DNA of 64,000 bases from Bagarius yarrelli (Eukaryota; Chordata; Actinopteri; Siluriformes; Sisoridae): NCBI GenBank assembly GCA_005784505.1, contig VCAZ01000237.1, positions 275,042-339,041 of the forward strand, given 5' to 3'. Below the pieces are notes generated by a model. It saw only the letters and a program-made list of their open reading frames with translations, searched no databases and was not told the origin of the DNA. Shown piece by piece: positions 1 to 24,425 of the stretch (position 1 is its first letter; each line of letters begins with the position of its first letter). Position numbers and translations under genes: made by a program.

Positions 1-137
1 GTGTGTATTCATTCCATTCAATCACCAGAGGCAGAAAATTCCATTCTTACAGCTGAGAGATACGATTAATTAAAGGTGCAGCGACAGATTGTAAAATGCT
101 GGACTGTAATTCCATTTTATCCCAAAGTCACACACTT

Positions 138-139
<2 letters not shown>

Positions 140-185
<46 letters not shown>

Positions 186-254
186 CAGACGATCAGAGGC
201 GAAATCACTACAGTATGTGTCATTCAAAATGCCAAAGATAAAAATAAGACACTG

Positions 255-309
<55 letters not shown>
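140..309. repeat. Two (CA)n microsatellites
   Basis: Nearly pure CA arrays at about 140-182 and 259-309, separated by 76 bases of unique sequence. The open frames across them code only for Thr-His or Cys-Val runs and are not genes. Confidence 0.95.
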
Positions 310-312
<3 letters not shown>

Positions 313-859
313 TGCCACTGGAGTTCAACGTACTGATGATAGATTCAACTAATTAAATGATGGAATAGCAAAACTATTGTTATAATAATATAGTTGGGTG
401 ACATTTTATATTAAATCAATATAAACACGTTTTTAAAACGAAGTTTTATTGTTAATGTTTAATTTTATATGATTATGTATTATTTTAAAGAGAGAAATTG
501 AGCAAAATATCAGTGAAACTAGACCAAATTTTGACTGGGTGGGCAAGACAGACGTTTGGGTGGGCTCAGCCCGCCGCTGCCCGTGACTCGAGCCGAGCCT
601 CTTAGGATGTGTGGAACACCACGTGGTTACAGATCCATAAACCCGTGAGTACAAATTCTTACAGACTTTCAGGACCACGAGTCAAACATACACACTGAGT
701 CTTACAGGTGCTCAAAATTGTTTGTCCAATGACGGCAAGATACGAGTCTGTCCTTATGGACACTTCTGACCAAAGACACTGCAGACCAATTTACAAGTCG
801 ATCCGACGCGCGGTGGCATAATTATAGGCGTTTTATGGTTCGTTTTTTAAGTCTTATAT

Positions 860-1255
860 CGCCCCCAGGTGGCAAAACTGCGCATTTTTTGACCACACAT
901 TTTGCTCCCACACACGTGCACCAAATTGAAGGTGAAATTTCTCATTCCAACAAAATTGTAACCTCAATTGGGACGATAAATAATCGGCAATCGTTTGGTC
1001 TGATAGCGTGAAAACACAGGGACTAGTTAACAAAAAAAAAAAAGGTTTGGACCAAAAATAATTTTGCAGAAAAAATTGACTTCGTAGCGCAAATCAGCCA
1101 GGTGGAAGTTCCAAAAAAGGTTTTTGTAGGCTTTTCGATCTGAACTGCACGACCAGTTTTAGAGAAGAATGTTATTATTATTATTATTATTATTATAAGA
1201 ATAAGAATAAAAGATTTCTTGCTGTTTGTAGATTTCACCACCAGGGGGCGGTGGT
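860..1255. promoter_or_regulatory. Two CTCF-like motifs
   Basis: A minus-strand match, CCACCTGGGGGCG, lies around 862-876 and a plus-strand match, CCACCAGGGGGCG, at 1238-1250. The second fits the CTCF core well. They point away from each other. This is a motif match only. Confidence 0.4.
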
Positions 1256-1684
1256 TATAGTAATAAGTATCAGTACTGCTTATTAATAATAAATACTGGA
1301 TCGGATTGAGACCAGTGTAAGAACTTCTAAAACAAGTACAACTGATTAGTATTATTATTAAGTTAATTAGGTAATTCTATTACTAATACTTATAAAACAG
1401 TTATAAGTATTAAAGTAATAAAGTAATAAATACAGTATTAGAAACAATATAGTTGATTTAAAAATGACACAAAGCCAAAAAGCAACAAAAAACAGTAACA
1501 CAGAGTTATTAATTAATAGAGATGCAGTGCAAGGAAAGATTTATTTATTTTTTTATTATTTCTCTTGGTCTTTTTCTCCAACCAAAAAAACAAATATACA
1601 CAGCAAAAGTCTAAAATATCCCATGTAATAGATTACAGGTTTGTCATTCATCATCATCATGAAGTATTTTCAGTCCAGCTCTTC

Positions 1685-1686
<2 letters not shown>

Positions 1687-1741
<55 letters not shown>
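1687..1741. repeat. (CA)n microsatellite
   Basis: About 27 uninterrupted CA units in the 3' flank of AP1G1. A short (CAT)n array follows at 1859-1885. Confidence 0.95.
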
Positions 1742-1743
<2 letters not shown>

Positions 1744-4476
1744 CTTAAAGACGCGGGACAATGATTCAGTTCAACATGTCAAATGTATTGATGAGAGGAA
1801 ATGAACCAAAAAAGAACGAAGAGTCAACACGGACGAAGTACAACCAGCCTTCACACCACCATCATCATCATCATCATCATCATCAGACACAAGTGACTGA
1901 ACAGTGAGCGTAAAAAGATCCATAATCAATGAGTTATTTATCAATCACTTATTTATTTCTGTATTTAAATTAACAGGATTTGGAAGAAGGACAGAATCAT
2001 CCGAGTGCAGGAAACACGACGCTCTCGATGAGGGTAAAAACGCAACGTGTGCTGATTTACACGTTTTGCAAAAAAAAAAAGAAACGATAGGCATGAAGGT
2101 GTGGAGAACTGTAAAGACTCGCATCTTCTTTTGCATCGACGGAAAGTTCTTCCATTTTTATTTTTTACAGAAAGAGTAAAAATGACAAATATTTTACAAC
2201 CAGGAATTCACATGCAGTCGAAACTTTCGGTGCAGCCCAAAAAAAAAAAAATGAACAGAGGAGGAGGAGAAGAAGAAGAAGTGGTGGGGTGGGGGTGGTT
2301 CGGGGGGGTTCAGGAACGCAAGTCGCTGTTTCAGATGCTCCTCACCGTCAACACGCACACACACACACACACACACTTTAATTTGAGTGAATGAAACCAT
2401 CGTGAATTCTTTTTTTTTCTTCTCCTCCTTTCTTTCAATCCGCAGACGCGTCCACACACTTCTGAGTGCTGCGGAAATGAATTCCCTGGAACGGAATAAT
2501 CAGTGCGCACTGAGGTGAACCAAGAAAACAGAGATCCCAACGTGTTTAAGTGGTAAAGAAGAAGTCCTGAAGTGTTAAGTGACCTGGAGGTAAACAGTTA
2601 ATCGAAGTGTGTGTGTGTGTGTGTGTGAAGGGTTGGTGTGGTGGTGCGGTTCGTAATGACTCGCCATCATAATCACAAAACCTCATTTGGATTTCAGTGC
2701 ATCAAAAGCGCAGACATTCACCATCGATCAGCAAAACTAAATAAAACTCATTCCGCTCCGTTTTATTTTTTTTACACTAGTTTACAAGTTCAACCTCTAA
2801 CTGACCTCCTCAAACTCTTCAAACTGGAGTTTATTTCTTTTTCTTTTTTTTTGGATTCCCCCCCGTCATCTTTTACAGTTATATACAATATACAGGCAGC
2901 AGAGAACACATTTTCCTCGAAACAAACAATCAGATTTTAACTTAGATTCATTAAGTTTTGATTAGAAAACGATCAAAAGGTTTTAAAAGAAAGAAAAAAC
3001 AGTGAAAAAGAACGAATAGATGCATCTTAAAAGCCTAAATTATGTACAGGAAAAAAAGCCCCAAGACAACAATCATCCAACAAACAGCTCCGTTTTGCTG
3101 CTGCTTTTCCACCACCAACACAACCTTCCAGCTGGGATTTGGTCACTCAAACTAAAAGACGAATTTAAATGTGTGAAAAGGTTCCTGATTAATGGAGCGG
3201 TGTGTAAGAGCAGACGGAGAGATCAACCGTGAAAGGACTCTTTTTTTTTTCCCCCTGTTGAAAGACGCCTCCAAAAACAATCAGGACGAAAACCAAAAAC
3301 GAACATGAGGTATTTCAGGTCCTGCTTCTGAAGTTCATCTAAAAAAAACAAAACAAAAGGAGAACCAGGGGAAAGTTCACACCTCAAACTTCACACACAG
3401 ACTAACACGCCTACGTCCCATCCGGAATATCCGCCAGGAATAAAACCGAACCATCGAATCGGTTCGGTTTTAACCAGAACGGCAAAAAGGCACCAAGCTC
3501 TGAATTTCAGGCACGCGGACCCTCATCAAACAAACAAACAACAAAATTCAGGTCTGCGTTCATCCAGTGGAAAATGTCCTCCTGGTCTCCACACTGCGCC
3601 GAGGGTTAGCTAATGTGAGAAGCTCGGCCCAGTGATGGAGGTCAGATATCGAACCGTTATCAGTATCACAACAAAATACTGAGGGAGAGGTGGGAAATTT
3701 TAAAGAAGAAGAAAAAAAAAACCGATTGTGTGTTTGCTGTGAAAGAACTGATTGTGTGGATGAGCCGATCATCGTTTGTGGGCGTGGCCTGTTTTGTGGT
3801 TTTAGTTTTAAATTACTTTCATACAAGCGCAAACTGTTGGATTAGCAAAGCTATCTGGCTGTAGCAGGTATGTAGACGCAGCACAGTTGCTAATGCCCTT
3901 CGTATCGTCTCTCCAAGTCCGTATAAATATTTGTACACAGAACGCCAGTTTGTACTGATGACGGAACCACATTTATTCGGGGAAGTAAAGAAACGCTGGG
4001 TTTTGTAGATCGTTAAATCTTTGAGAAACGACGAGCGCCATGTCCTCACTTTAGCACAGGAGATGTTACTTATTTGCATAGAACTACAAAAAGTGCCTTG
4101 ATGATAAAACCACAGCGCCGTCACACGCAGACTCGCAGAAACGATCGCTTCGTCATAAGTTATCATGAAGGCAGAGTGATGACAGTTATCGTCTCCGAGC
4201 TGAAAGACGTTTATAAAACGTGCTTTAAAGACTGAAATCTAGCGACTGCTGAAAAGTAAAGCTGGCGTCTTTCTGGCGTGGTTTGAAACGTGATATAAAC
4301 CGATTTAAACGCCAAAGTGAATCAAAAAAATGTGGATTTAAGTCCGGGATTAATAGTTAATCTAATTTAGTTAATCTGTTGTTTAAAAATCGAACCTATT
4401 AAAATACAATCAATATAAATCTAATGCTCATTCCAACAAGTTCCTCACCATAAAGACTACAGAGCAACGACCAGCT

Positions 4477-4507
<31 letters not shown>

Positions 4508-4811
4508 AGAAACTGAGAACCTGCGTGCAAGCCGGTAACAGAAATACAAACTAGACAGACAAAACTAAAAAACAAGGGATTATCATCATCATTCTAATTA
4601 TGGTTTTTACGGCATCCCTCTGCGTGTGTGTGTGTGTGTGTTGGGAAGATTTCTCAGTTTCCTCTTACAACCCCAGGGAAGTGATGTCACAAGGGTCAGT
4701 AGGGGATGAAGAAGGACGCTCCATAGCTCACAGTTCCCTTGTTTGCTTTGTGTGTGTGTGTGTGCGTGTGGGTGTGTGTGTGCGCATGTGCGAATATTAC
4801 AGGTTGAAATG

Positions 4812-4850
<39 letters not shown>
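4812..4850. repeat. A39 homopolymer next to AP1G1 stop codon
   Basis: Thirty-nine A on the plus strand, six bases from the stop codon at 4857-4859. On the mRNA this is a U39 tract at the very start of the 3' UTR. Confidence 0.95.
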
Positions 4851-4851
<1 letters not shown>

Positions 4852-4856
4852 CGCAA

Positions 4857-14744
<9,888 letters not shown>

Positions 14745-16977
14745 CCTCTGCAATTAGACAGGGTTTAAGAAAACATTAACAAATATCCAACCTAGACATA
14801 CCGAGTTCATAAAAAACAGGTGGAGAAGATTTTCTTTTAAAGGCGTGAGTTCAGAAGGTCTTTGATTTAAAAACATGTTTTAAACCAAACTAGCTGCATT
14901 TTTTTAAGAGGGATTTAAAGTCACCACCGCCACATCCACAAACCCTCGTCTAAATCGTCTGATGCCTATGACACAAAACTGAAAACACTTCAGGACGGTG
15001 GAAGTCCAAACCGGATTCAATGAAATTGAAACATTCTGACTAAAAACTAAAGCATGACAACAAGCGCTTGTGAGACGTTTGTGCTACACTGGTGTCTTTG
15101 TACGTCTCTGTATGGACACTGGTCAGTTTTTTAACTGTCTTCTTGTTTTATATGCCCCTAAACAAAATGCATGCCATTTGGCCAAAAAATCTGCGATGGA
15201 GTCCAGACGTTTCTTCTGTCAGTCTAAATATCTGGCCACACAAGATTATTACAGCTACCATAACATAACCATCAGCAATCATCTACACTGTCATGAAACT
15301 GAACGATTTGAAAGCTTGACACAACTGAGCAGCGTTGGTGAATCTGCATGTGAAATTCCATTCCTTTCTTTATGGGCCCTCAGAGACGTGCGCTAAGGTT
15401 TCAGTGTGCTGGAATCTGATTAAAAATTAAACGAGCACAACAGCAGCAGCGCTTGGATTACGCGCTACACTCGGCTTCAGAGGAGCTCAAAGTCTGAAGC
15501 ACAGACGCTGGAGAGGATGCTAAACAAGATTCCAGAAAACATGCCTGGAATCAGCGGATTTGAGTTCGAGTTATAGAACTGCATCGTGGCACGAGCTCAG
15601 AGGAAATGAGCTGCTGTGCCAGTTTTCTACAAATGAGACAGATGTCACGTTTTCAGGGTTCGAACTTCCAAAGTTTCCAGAGTCTTCGATAATCAGCGAA
15701 ACGCTGATGATTAAACTTCGAGTCCACGTGATCCGAGACAAACACAACAGGAGTTTCTAAATAATGTTTAAACTTTACTGCCGTGTCGACTGCAGAGCTG
15801 CTATAGACATCAATCATTCCTAAAAAAAAAATAATACTAATAAAAAAAAAGTGTATTTACAACCCGACAGCTTATTTTCTTGGTAGTTTTGAAACACTTG
15901 CTTACACTTGACTGATTCGGATTTATTTACACTCCAATGTATTCTCATAGGTGTCCCTCTTCGGTATGAGCACTAAACGGCAGTCTTGCGGCACACAGGT
16001 TAAACCGCGCTATTGCACGCCTTTACATTAAATCAGTCGAGATTAAACAATATTAATTTGACGACAAATATTTTGGATGAAGTTGTTGATAATGTAAACG
16101 TATAAATTAAACAGTCCATCGCTCTATAGGTTCCTGTCATTTATTCTAATGTTTTTGGTCTTCAAAACATTTATCACTAAATTTAATGCACAATTATACT
16201 AAAGGTTTTTGTGGTAAATTTTCCGACGGAACCTTTAGGCTGATAAAAAAACTAAAAAACCCCATCTCAGCGGGTTCAGATTACACTAAAGCCCACGGTG
16301 AGAAAGTGTGTGTTAATTGAGCTGATGTCACGATTCTAGAGGTTTTTTCCCTCCGCTGACGTCCGCGTAAGCCTTTTCCAGCTTGCTGTCACAGATAAAT
16401 GCTGCTCTTTTTACAAGCACCTAATTAAGCCGCTATAGCCAAAGAGGGAAACTTCTGCGATTACAAGCCGAATAAAGACATTTTTATCACAATGGCTCTC
16501 CAAAAACAGATTTTCCTAAATGGACACTGCTGCAAAGGAACGGTTTTCCTGTACTTCATGCTACATGCATCACCCGATGAAGCGTTAAGTCTCTTTATTT
16601 TGCAGACTGGATGACGCAGAAGATAAATTAATACTATTGGAAAGTAGAGACTGAGATTCAACGACAGCCCTGAGTTTAGTTTTTTTTTTAGAATCAACTC
16701 CTATTGTACGGTACAAGCAGGTTAAAGTTTCACGAGTTTCTGTTGAACTTTTTCCCCCCAGCTTCTTTGGCCATTAATAATCAATCCTCTGAAGTACTAA
16801 ATCATCACCACTTCCATCAAAATCTACATCCTGCTTACAGAAACGATCCTGTAGGAGCTCGAGCATCTATAAAATAAGGAAAAGAGAGGAAGAAAAAAGG
16901 AGTAAGGCAAGAGCCAGGAATTCAGCTTAATCAAGTACATTCCTGAGAAGTCTGGGTTTTTTCCTTCATCACAGTGG

Positions 16978-17032
<55 letters not shown>

Positions 17033-17512
17033 GCTGGAAGGAGGCAAACAGACAAAGACGAAAGAAAAAGGGGAAATGAGTCAGAAAGAAATATAACGAA
17101 GGAAACAAAAAAAAAAAAAAAAACAAAAAAAAAAAAAAAAACTAGGGCAAAAAAAAAAAAAAAAACGAATACAGTGAAAGAATAAGACGGGAAATGAGTC
17201 AGAAAGAAAAAACAAAAAACACCAATTAAATTATTCCTGCAGGTAAATTATAGAAAAATTTAATGCAAAGACACAAACAGCAGCTAATTTGCTTCAATCA
17301 TGTCTTCAGCGCAGGTTGAAAAATTTCACCTTAAGCAGAAAATCTGCACACGGTTTTGTTTTTGCCAATCAAAGAAGAGCTCATTGACAGGTTTAAGTCA
17401 GTGGTGGAGGGTGAAACACAGCATTAGAGAAAGAAAGTAAAAGAGGGAGAAATAAAAACAGTAAGATGAGATGAGATGTACAAGAGACAGAGAGAGAAAA
17501 GAAAAGAAATTG

Positions 17513-17695
17513 TTGTAGGTGGCTGGTTAATAGTGGACTGTTAATTGGATTGGGTTTGATTCCCAGCACCACCGAATTACCACTGCTGGGCCCCTAAGCA
17601 AGGCCCTTAAACCCCAATTGATCAGTTGTATAAAAAAAGAAATAAATGTAAGTCGCTCTGAATAAGGACGTCTGCCAAATGGTGTAAATGTTAAA
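17513..17695 (+). mobile_element. SINE family A copy
   Basis: Nearly complete copy: head with 'gggtttgattcccagcacca', central 'gctgggcccctaagcaaggc', and tail 'taagtcgctctgaataagga'. A short A-rich tract follows. Confidence 0.85.
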
Positions 17696-20600
17696 AAAAC
17701 AAAAAAACAAACAACAACATTGAGACAGGAAGAGAGAGAAAGAGACAGAGAGACTGAGAGAGAGAGCAAGATAAGAGACAGATGGAAAGAAAGATGAGAG
17801 CACATCTACCTCTAAATGTGTTGCTTAGAAACACTAACATTTACTACAGAGACATTACAGTGACCCGGTGACTCAAAACAGCGCTCCCTTGTGGGTTACA
17901 GTGGATCAATCTGAATTGACAAAATCTTAAAAACAAAACAACGGCAGGTCACTGATGACATCAGAGGGTTTTAAAAAAATGCTCCGAGTGCCATCATAGT
18001 GGATCCAGAGTCCTGAGGATCAGGTGCAGAACTGATTCTGGAGCGCAGAAGTTTCTCTTCTTAAAGGTCAGATTTACCCCTGGAGCAGTTATGGGTTCTG
18101 CTGCCTTTGGGTGTCGTTCGAAGCCGACGCAGGAGCAGAACCATCAGTCATCGTGATTTAGTCTCATGACCTTGAAACCAGGCAGGTCAGGAATTCACAG
18201 CTCAACAGGATGATTACCACCTAAATGACTAACACCAACAGCACAGCATGTCTCGATCATTTAACTGAACGCAGTTTTATCCTCATCTCTCGGAAGGATT
18301 AAAGGTCTGGCTGTAAGGAGAATGAACCTAGCAACCTGGTGTCGGGAAGGGGTGTCTCTGAGGGATCCCGGAAGGAAGCGTGCTCGATGATGTCCGTGGT
18401 GCTAAGGATGTCTGTGGAAACAGCGTTTAAATTTAAAGAGGATGCACACGTCTGATTCCTAAATACTGATTACATCACCTTATGAATAATTACAGGTGTG
18501 CAAGGACACAGTTTGATTGGTTAAGCCTTTGATGATGAAAAAGACAAAAAAAAAAAACAACTTTGGTTTTGTTTCATGCCAATCCGCAGACTCATCTCAA
18601 GTCCGGATTCAGAGTTAATAACCTGATCATTAATATAACTTCTGCTAATAACAACATGGAGAAATGCAAACTGGAAATTAGACCATTGAGTTGTTCTAAG
18701 TAGTTGTTTGTTAGTTCGTAACCATTGGAATAAGTAGCTGACTGAGTAGTTTTCGAAACTTGCTGAATAGTCAGAAAAAATAAGAGACTCAAAATGGGGG
18801 AATTGAGATGATCGGTCTGACTCGTAGCGAGCAGATCCGAGGTACTCGGTGTGTAAATTTCCTGAGTCCAAAGATCAAGTGGATTCATGGGATTCTAAGA
18901 ATGCTCATGTTTGTCCAATGAGTGATTCAGAAAGATTCGAATCTGTAAAAGGATCCAGATTCCGTATCTCTATGTAAAGTCAACAAATACTACGTTTCCC
19001 AAAGCCGAAAATGGCTGGTGTTGTAATGGCTGGTGTTAGTGAGTGAGCAAAATAAAAATAAACCTCTTATAAAGATTCAGTTACACCAAATGAATAATGC
19101 CTAAAACATCACTCCACCTGAGACGCAGCCTTGAATTCTTTGCTTCATATCGCAAGAATAAACCAGATGACGATACAGATTATGACGAATTTCAGTTCAA
19201 TGACCACGCCTTGATTTAGGAGTGACATCAGGGCACTTAACTCACCCGAAACGAGGGATAATCTCAGTCATTGGACTGTTCTCTTTCCGCCAGTAAACGG
19301 GGGATATTCCCTACACAGCCTAGCACTAGACACGAACATCAGAAATGTAGCGCGCCACCCTGAGGGATTCGAGCAAGCCGAGATTTTCTTGACTTTATTT
19401 GTTTTAATAACACACGGACACAAGATCCGGAATGCCATTTTGACAAATGAAACAAACGGACTTTTTTAAACAATCAAACAATTATGCAAAGAAATAAATG
19501 AAAGGAAGGTTGTTTTAAAAGCCTGTTGCACCGTTTCTGCACATCTTAATTCTGCTTTTCTGTGTCTTTTTCTTTCGGAACTCCAGACAGACACCATCAG
19601 GGTGACCGCGTGCAGTGGATAAGCCAATCAAAACATCTGCACTCTTAACCCCGCCCACACTGTAAACAACAGGTTTCTAACAATCTCACCAACTTGGCAA
19701 CAGTTCGTTTGTTGACTTCTTAAGCAGTTGTTAAAACTCTCCTGGGGGTTAATATATATGTCACCAATCACTGCTCACCGCACTCCCCAATGATTGGTCG
19801 AATTAGCTAATGTGTTGCGGCTAAAATTGTTGCACAGATTAACGATTGCGACATGGTAAAAAATTTTAGAGAAACAAACAATTAAAATGATTTACAAATA
19901 AATAATTTTTAAACCATTAATGAGCCGTCATACAGGGTGTGTAAAACTATTAATACCCAACAGTGTTACGATATTCTAACCCTTTACTATCGATACATAT
20001 TTAAATGAGGTTTTAAACTGATTAATGTTTTACGTTAATATGTAAAAAAATATATATATATATGTCAAAATATCTTAGTGTGCGACTTCCTCCTCCATTA
20101 CTGTAGTTTTCGGTGACACACACGGTCTCAGACACAAACACGCAGAAAAAAAAAATACATTTGTTTTACTTGTTCTTTATAACTAAGTATTGGAATATGA
20201 TGTGATTTATTGTACCCATGTATTGTGATTTGTATTGTATCGCGACGCCCTTTCCAACACACAGCACTACTCGCTATTACCTCCAAACTCCAATCACATC
20301 ACCTTTCTCCCAATGACTATTTATTTTAGGGAACATGACGGTAAGTGATTATTCCCAATAATATACCAACCAACTGCTTTAACCCTTTAACCGCCTGTGA
20401 CTAATCACCGCTCACCGTTTCCCTTATTACTAAGCAGATATTAATCTTAATGACAGTTTTTTTCCCTGTGCATTTTTGGTTTTAATACTTAAATGAAAAT
20501 ACATTCCTGTATAAAACTATTTCCTTGCTTCCGTTTTCTTTGTGGCTTTATATTCTGCGTCCCTCTTTATGGAGCCCAGCGTGAAATCTGAAGGTAAAGT

Positions 20601-21085
20601 AACTGTTAAACCATCAACTGCTTTAAAGGCAGTACACACACCTGACGAGGGTAACGATGACAACACAGTACAGGATTATGGGTAGTAGTAGGGCTGAACG
20701 ATAGGACCTAAAGTCAATACATTATTAAACTGAACATTTTACTTTAATTTACCATATTGTTTCTTTGATATTTATTTTTTTACTGGAAACACCCTTATAA
20801 GTGTGTTTTCTTTAGTAAAGTCTCTTTCTGTTGCTTAATTAAACTGATGATCGAGCTTCCCACTACGTCACTGACTAGACCAGACGGAGTCTTTCACATG
20901 TGGTAATAGGTTAAAACATTAGATAGAGCTTCTTAAATTTGGTTTTAATTAACTTCGGATTAATCGTCCAGCCCCAGAAAGCGGAAAGGTGCCAGTATCG
21001 CTAAAACACACCGATGTGCAAAATTACAAAACTCGAGCACTTCTTGTCGTTCTCTTTACCTTCTACAGCTCAGTGCGTAATACGA

Positions 21086-21086
<1 letters not shown>

Positions 21087-21134
<48 letters not shown>
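21087..21134. repeat. (CA)n microsatellite
   Basis: About 24 CA units inside AP1G1 intron 1. Confidence 0.95.
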
Positions 21135-21136
<2 letters not shown>

Positions 21137-22449
21137 ATCTCCCACGAGATCAGAAAAAGACACAGGGTTTATAACTGAGGATCCGACACAAACCACCATC
21201 AACACTTTATACCGAAACATGTCGGGCAGTTGTGGTGCTGATTTGTAGTTCTAGGAGACGTCAGTAGTTTGTGTGTCGCGCTAATATCGCAAAGACTTCA
21301 TTAAATAAGACACTTTTTTTCCCCGTACATCATAATCAGGTCTTGTTGCCGGCTTTATAACTAAACATGTTTCCTTGCAGTTTTTTATAAAAGGATGGAC
21401 TCAAATCCCCAGAATGCAATGCAGCTATACCACATCAAAGCATACAAAATGATCAGTAATAAATTAAAGGTTTTGTATTAAAGATGAAACACACAATAAA
21501 GCACCGCTGCATCACTCGATTCAGGAAGAAATACGTTGATTAATGGTAAAATCTTAATACACCAAGGAGCATTGTGGGTAATGTAGGAGAGGGACAGACA
21601 CAGACTACAGACAATTAAAGCCAGGATGATGATCATACAAGATCAACGTTAAACTGCGTAAAATACTGACAGAAGGTTATTAATTAATAAATAAATGTAT
21701 TATGGAAACATATTCGAATAAACCTTAGAAATATTAAGAGCTCATCTAATAAGATAAAACAACATGATGATGATGATATTAATAAAAACGATCATTACTA
21801 TGACATCACACATCGTTCTGAGGGAACCGACATTCATTACAACTCCATCACACATTTCTGTTCAATTAAAGCGAATAAACAATAAACACCTGCTGTCAGT
21901 TATTAATGTTCACAGACCGGAAATGATAAAGACAGAAAAACTCTTTCATCTTCAACTGTGGAATCCGAGCAGGCCTTTAATGGGAATTAGCACTGGATTC
22001 TTATTAGCAAACAACCCGGAAGAATCAACTTCTGTCATATTTTGGCGGTTTGTATCCATTAACAAGCCTGAATGTTTTCACTGCGTTTATAATATTTATC
22101 TGTCCACCAGCTTTAATAACACGGACCAGCTAGAAATGCTAGTAAGCTAATTCTACGCAGCCTTAGCACTCCTAAAATTAGCTTCCTAGCAAGAGTCTGA
22201 ATGACAGCACGGGATTTACTATGCAGTTCAAACGCTATGCTATGCTAAGCTAGGCTAGGCTAAACTCCGCTGCTAACTACCGCTAGCATAACTAACATTA
22301 GCTAACGACCTAGCCTGCTTCACTTCCCGACCCCTGATGCAGCTTCAACCTTTAAAGAAAGCCATTTACTGCCATTTCAATACCCCAACCCGGTGCAGTC
22401 GCTTAATAGCTCGTTAATCCGCGCGTACGTCTCGATATTCTTTACTCAC

Positions 22450-22545
22450 CACCCGTAATGACACCAGAAAACAACCGGATTCTTCTCTCTATATGCGACG
22501 GAGGAAGGAAGGGACCAGACATTCAAAATGGCGGCGGCCCAAGCC
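22450..22545 (-). other. AP1G1: AP1G1 5' non-coding exon and promoter (approximate)
   Basis: A good donor, G/gtgagt, lies on the minus strand with its GT at 22449-22448, about 7.7 kb upstream of the first coding exon. The coding exon has a clear acceptor three bases before its ATG, so a separate 5' exon is required. The sequence just upstream is CG-rich and contains CAAAATGGCGGC at 22524-22535, a YY1-type motif often found near vertebrate transcription starts. The exon's 5' edge is a guess. Confidence 0.6.
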
Positions 22546-23036
22546 TCAGCACTTCTTACTCAGCGCGGAAGGTTACAGTCAGTGTTTCCCATAAACTTCA
22601 AGTGATTTTTTCAGTGATTTTTTTTTAACGGTTTTTTTTTATTTAACGTGCATCAAAAATCATCAAAGAACGCTTTTCATTGCATTTTTATAATACAATT
22701 TATTATAAGACACCAGATAGAAAGTTTGTAACGAACAAATTGTTTATTTAATCGTTTGTCACGGTAAACTATCCAGCTCTAACAGCCACCTGTCTCGTGC
22801 ATAACTTTATCCTTCTATTGAACACTTACATCCTTAGAATCGCTGATTATTTAGCAGTTTACATCAACGCAACATTTGGGGTTTTATCATTTTTTTTCAA
22901 TTTCGTCTCTAATAAACAGTAATTTCGCAACACTGCTGCATTTATAACATTCCGCTACGTGTCCATTAGGCGGAAGGTTCCAACGCCTCTCGTGGGTTGT
23001 GCTCTGGTCTGCACCTCACCTCGTGGCAGGCAGTCA

Positions 23037-23044
23037 TGACGTCA
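23037..23044. promoter_or_regulatory. CRE palindrome TGACGTCA
   Basis: A perfect CREB/ATF site about 0.5 kb upstream of the AP1G1 non-coding exon. Motif match only. Confidence 0.4.
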
Positions 23045-23984
23045 CCCTGTCATGTTGTGGCACTTTTTTAAGAGATCCATTAAAAGTGAATTTTGGCGAT
23101 TTTATTTTTGTTTACTATGTGATTAACAACAGTTTCGGTGAAATTGTAGCGTTTATACAGAGATCAGCATCTACATTTAATAAAAAATAAAATAATCGAG
23201 TGAAAAAACCCATCATTTTCTGAAAATCACAAGAAAGATTGTTAAATATAATAAAGTAAAAGTTAAGAACACAAAGCAAAAATTTCCACATCAACTTTGT
23301 TTTTTATTTTATTTGACTCCATCCTCACTGCCCTTACTGGGATTATGGAGAAATATTTTACAGTGTAATAAATATTGGACAGGGTTTTTTAAAGACATTA
23401 TAAACTCGTCTGATTCCTAACAAACTGCTCGAACAGCCGGTTGTGACTCTGAGTAACGCTTAAGTTCCACCGCACAAAGATTCTGCCATTTATATAATTA
23501 TATGATCTTTTGTGTATATTTTATATATTGTGTCATTTAGTATTTCCTTATCCGTTATATACAATCCATTTAAATCAAAACCAAGTGGATGAACAGGAAA
23601 ATATAAATTATAAAAGTTATTGAATGTTCTAGAAATTACAGATCAACCGATAATCAATTTTACTGATATTTTTCCTGATTTTTAACCTTTTTTTTATTTT
23701 TCAGGTTTGTAATATTGATTCCACTGATTTGTGGCGCCACCTAGTGACCTTTTTTTGAATAGTGAGAGGCATTTGTATTGTAATTTGGCATTGTATCATG
23801 AGGAGAGATGAGTTAACAACAGCGCAGACAATAAAAGTAACGGGATTTTCTTTAACAAACTTATTTTAACTTTCTATTAATACTCTCTTTCCTAATAATA
23901 CGCTACACTGTAGTAATACTTAAGAATTAGTGTTAGAAGAACAATTAGTATTTAGATTACTATATTATATATATATATATAACA

Positions 23985-24085
23985 GGAGGGCCCAGCAGCA
24001 ACACTTGGTGGTGCTTGGAATCGAACCCCGTTTTCCAATTAGTTTTTTCTTCAATTAGCAGTCCAAAACTTAACCACCGCACTTC
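23985..24085 (-). mobile_element. SINE family A fragment
   Basis: Reverse-oriented head part, recognisable by 'cagcaacacttggtggtgct', an 'aatcgaacccc' B-box complement and 'caattagcagtccaa'. Confidence 0.6.
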
Positions 24086-24194
24086 ACTTTAGATACACCA
24101 GTTAGATAAAAACAGTTTCATCACATGACCATCAATTATCAGATCTGATTTTAACAAAGAAAAAAAATTAACGATCATTTAAACGTTTATAGTC

Positions 24195-24425
24195 AAGGTG
24201 CTGAGTTCTTTATCTGAAGACCAGGAAGACATGGGTTTAAGCCCAACCACTGCCAGACAGCCACTGTTGGGTCCTTGAGCAAGATCCTTAACCCTTCCTG
24301 CTCCAGGGGGCGCTGTATCATAGCTGACCCTGTGCTCTGACCCCCAACTTACTAAGATGGGATACGCAAAGAAACAAATTTTACTGTGCTACGAAAAAGT
24401 TTATGTGACAAAATAAAGACATTTC
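24195..24425 (+). mobile_element. SINE family B copy carrying a CTCF-like core
   Basis: Head with 'gggtttaagcccaacc', block 'gagcaagatccttaaccctt', then 'ctccagggggcgctgtatca', and a tail reading 'atgtgacaaaataaag'. A second copy lies reversed at about 61675-61930 and shares a stretch of more than 30 identical bases around the GGGGGCGCTG core. Confidence 0.7.

Larger units (their letters stand above)
1500..4856 (-). other. Putative AP1G1 3' UTR and downstream flank
   Basis: Non-coding sequence follows the AP1G1 stop. It begins with a 39-base A run on the plus strand (T on the mRNA strand) at 4812-4850. Minus-strand AATAAA candidates lie near 2830, 2763, 2158, 1954 and 1541-1560; I cannot tell which is used. 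The stretch also holds CA, GT and CAT microsatellites. I see no second gene. Confidence 0.45.
14748..22449 (-). other. AP1G1: AP1G1 intron 1
   Basis: About 7.7 kb between the non-coding exon and the first coding exon. It holds a (GA)n array at 16981-17030, A-rich runs at 17108-17164, a SINE A copy at 17513-17695 with further GA sequence, a (CA)n array at 21087-21134 and a string of GCTA-type pentamers near 22230-22320. Frames up to 128 codons (21764-22150) show no recognisable protein. I found no snoRNA here. Confidence 0.7.

Noticed and set aside
21764..22150. 128-codon frame in AP1G1 intron 1
   Set aside because: No known motif, AT-rich, no splice context; consistent with chance.
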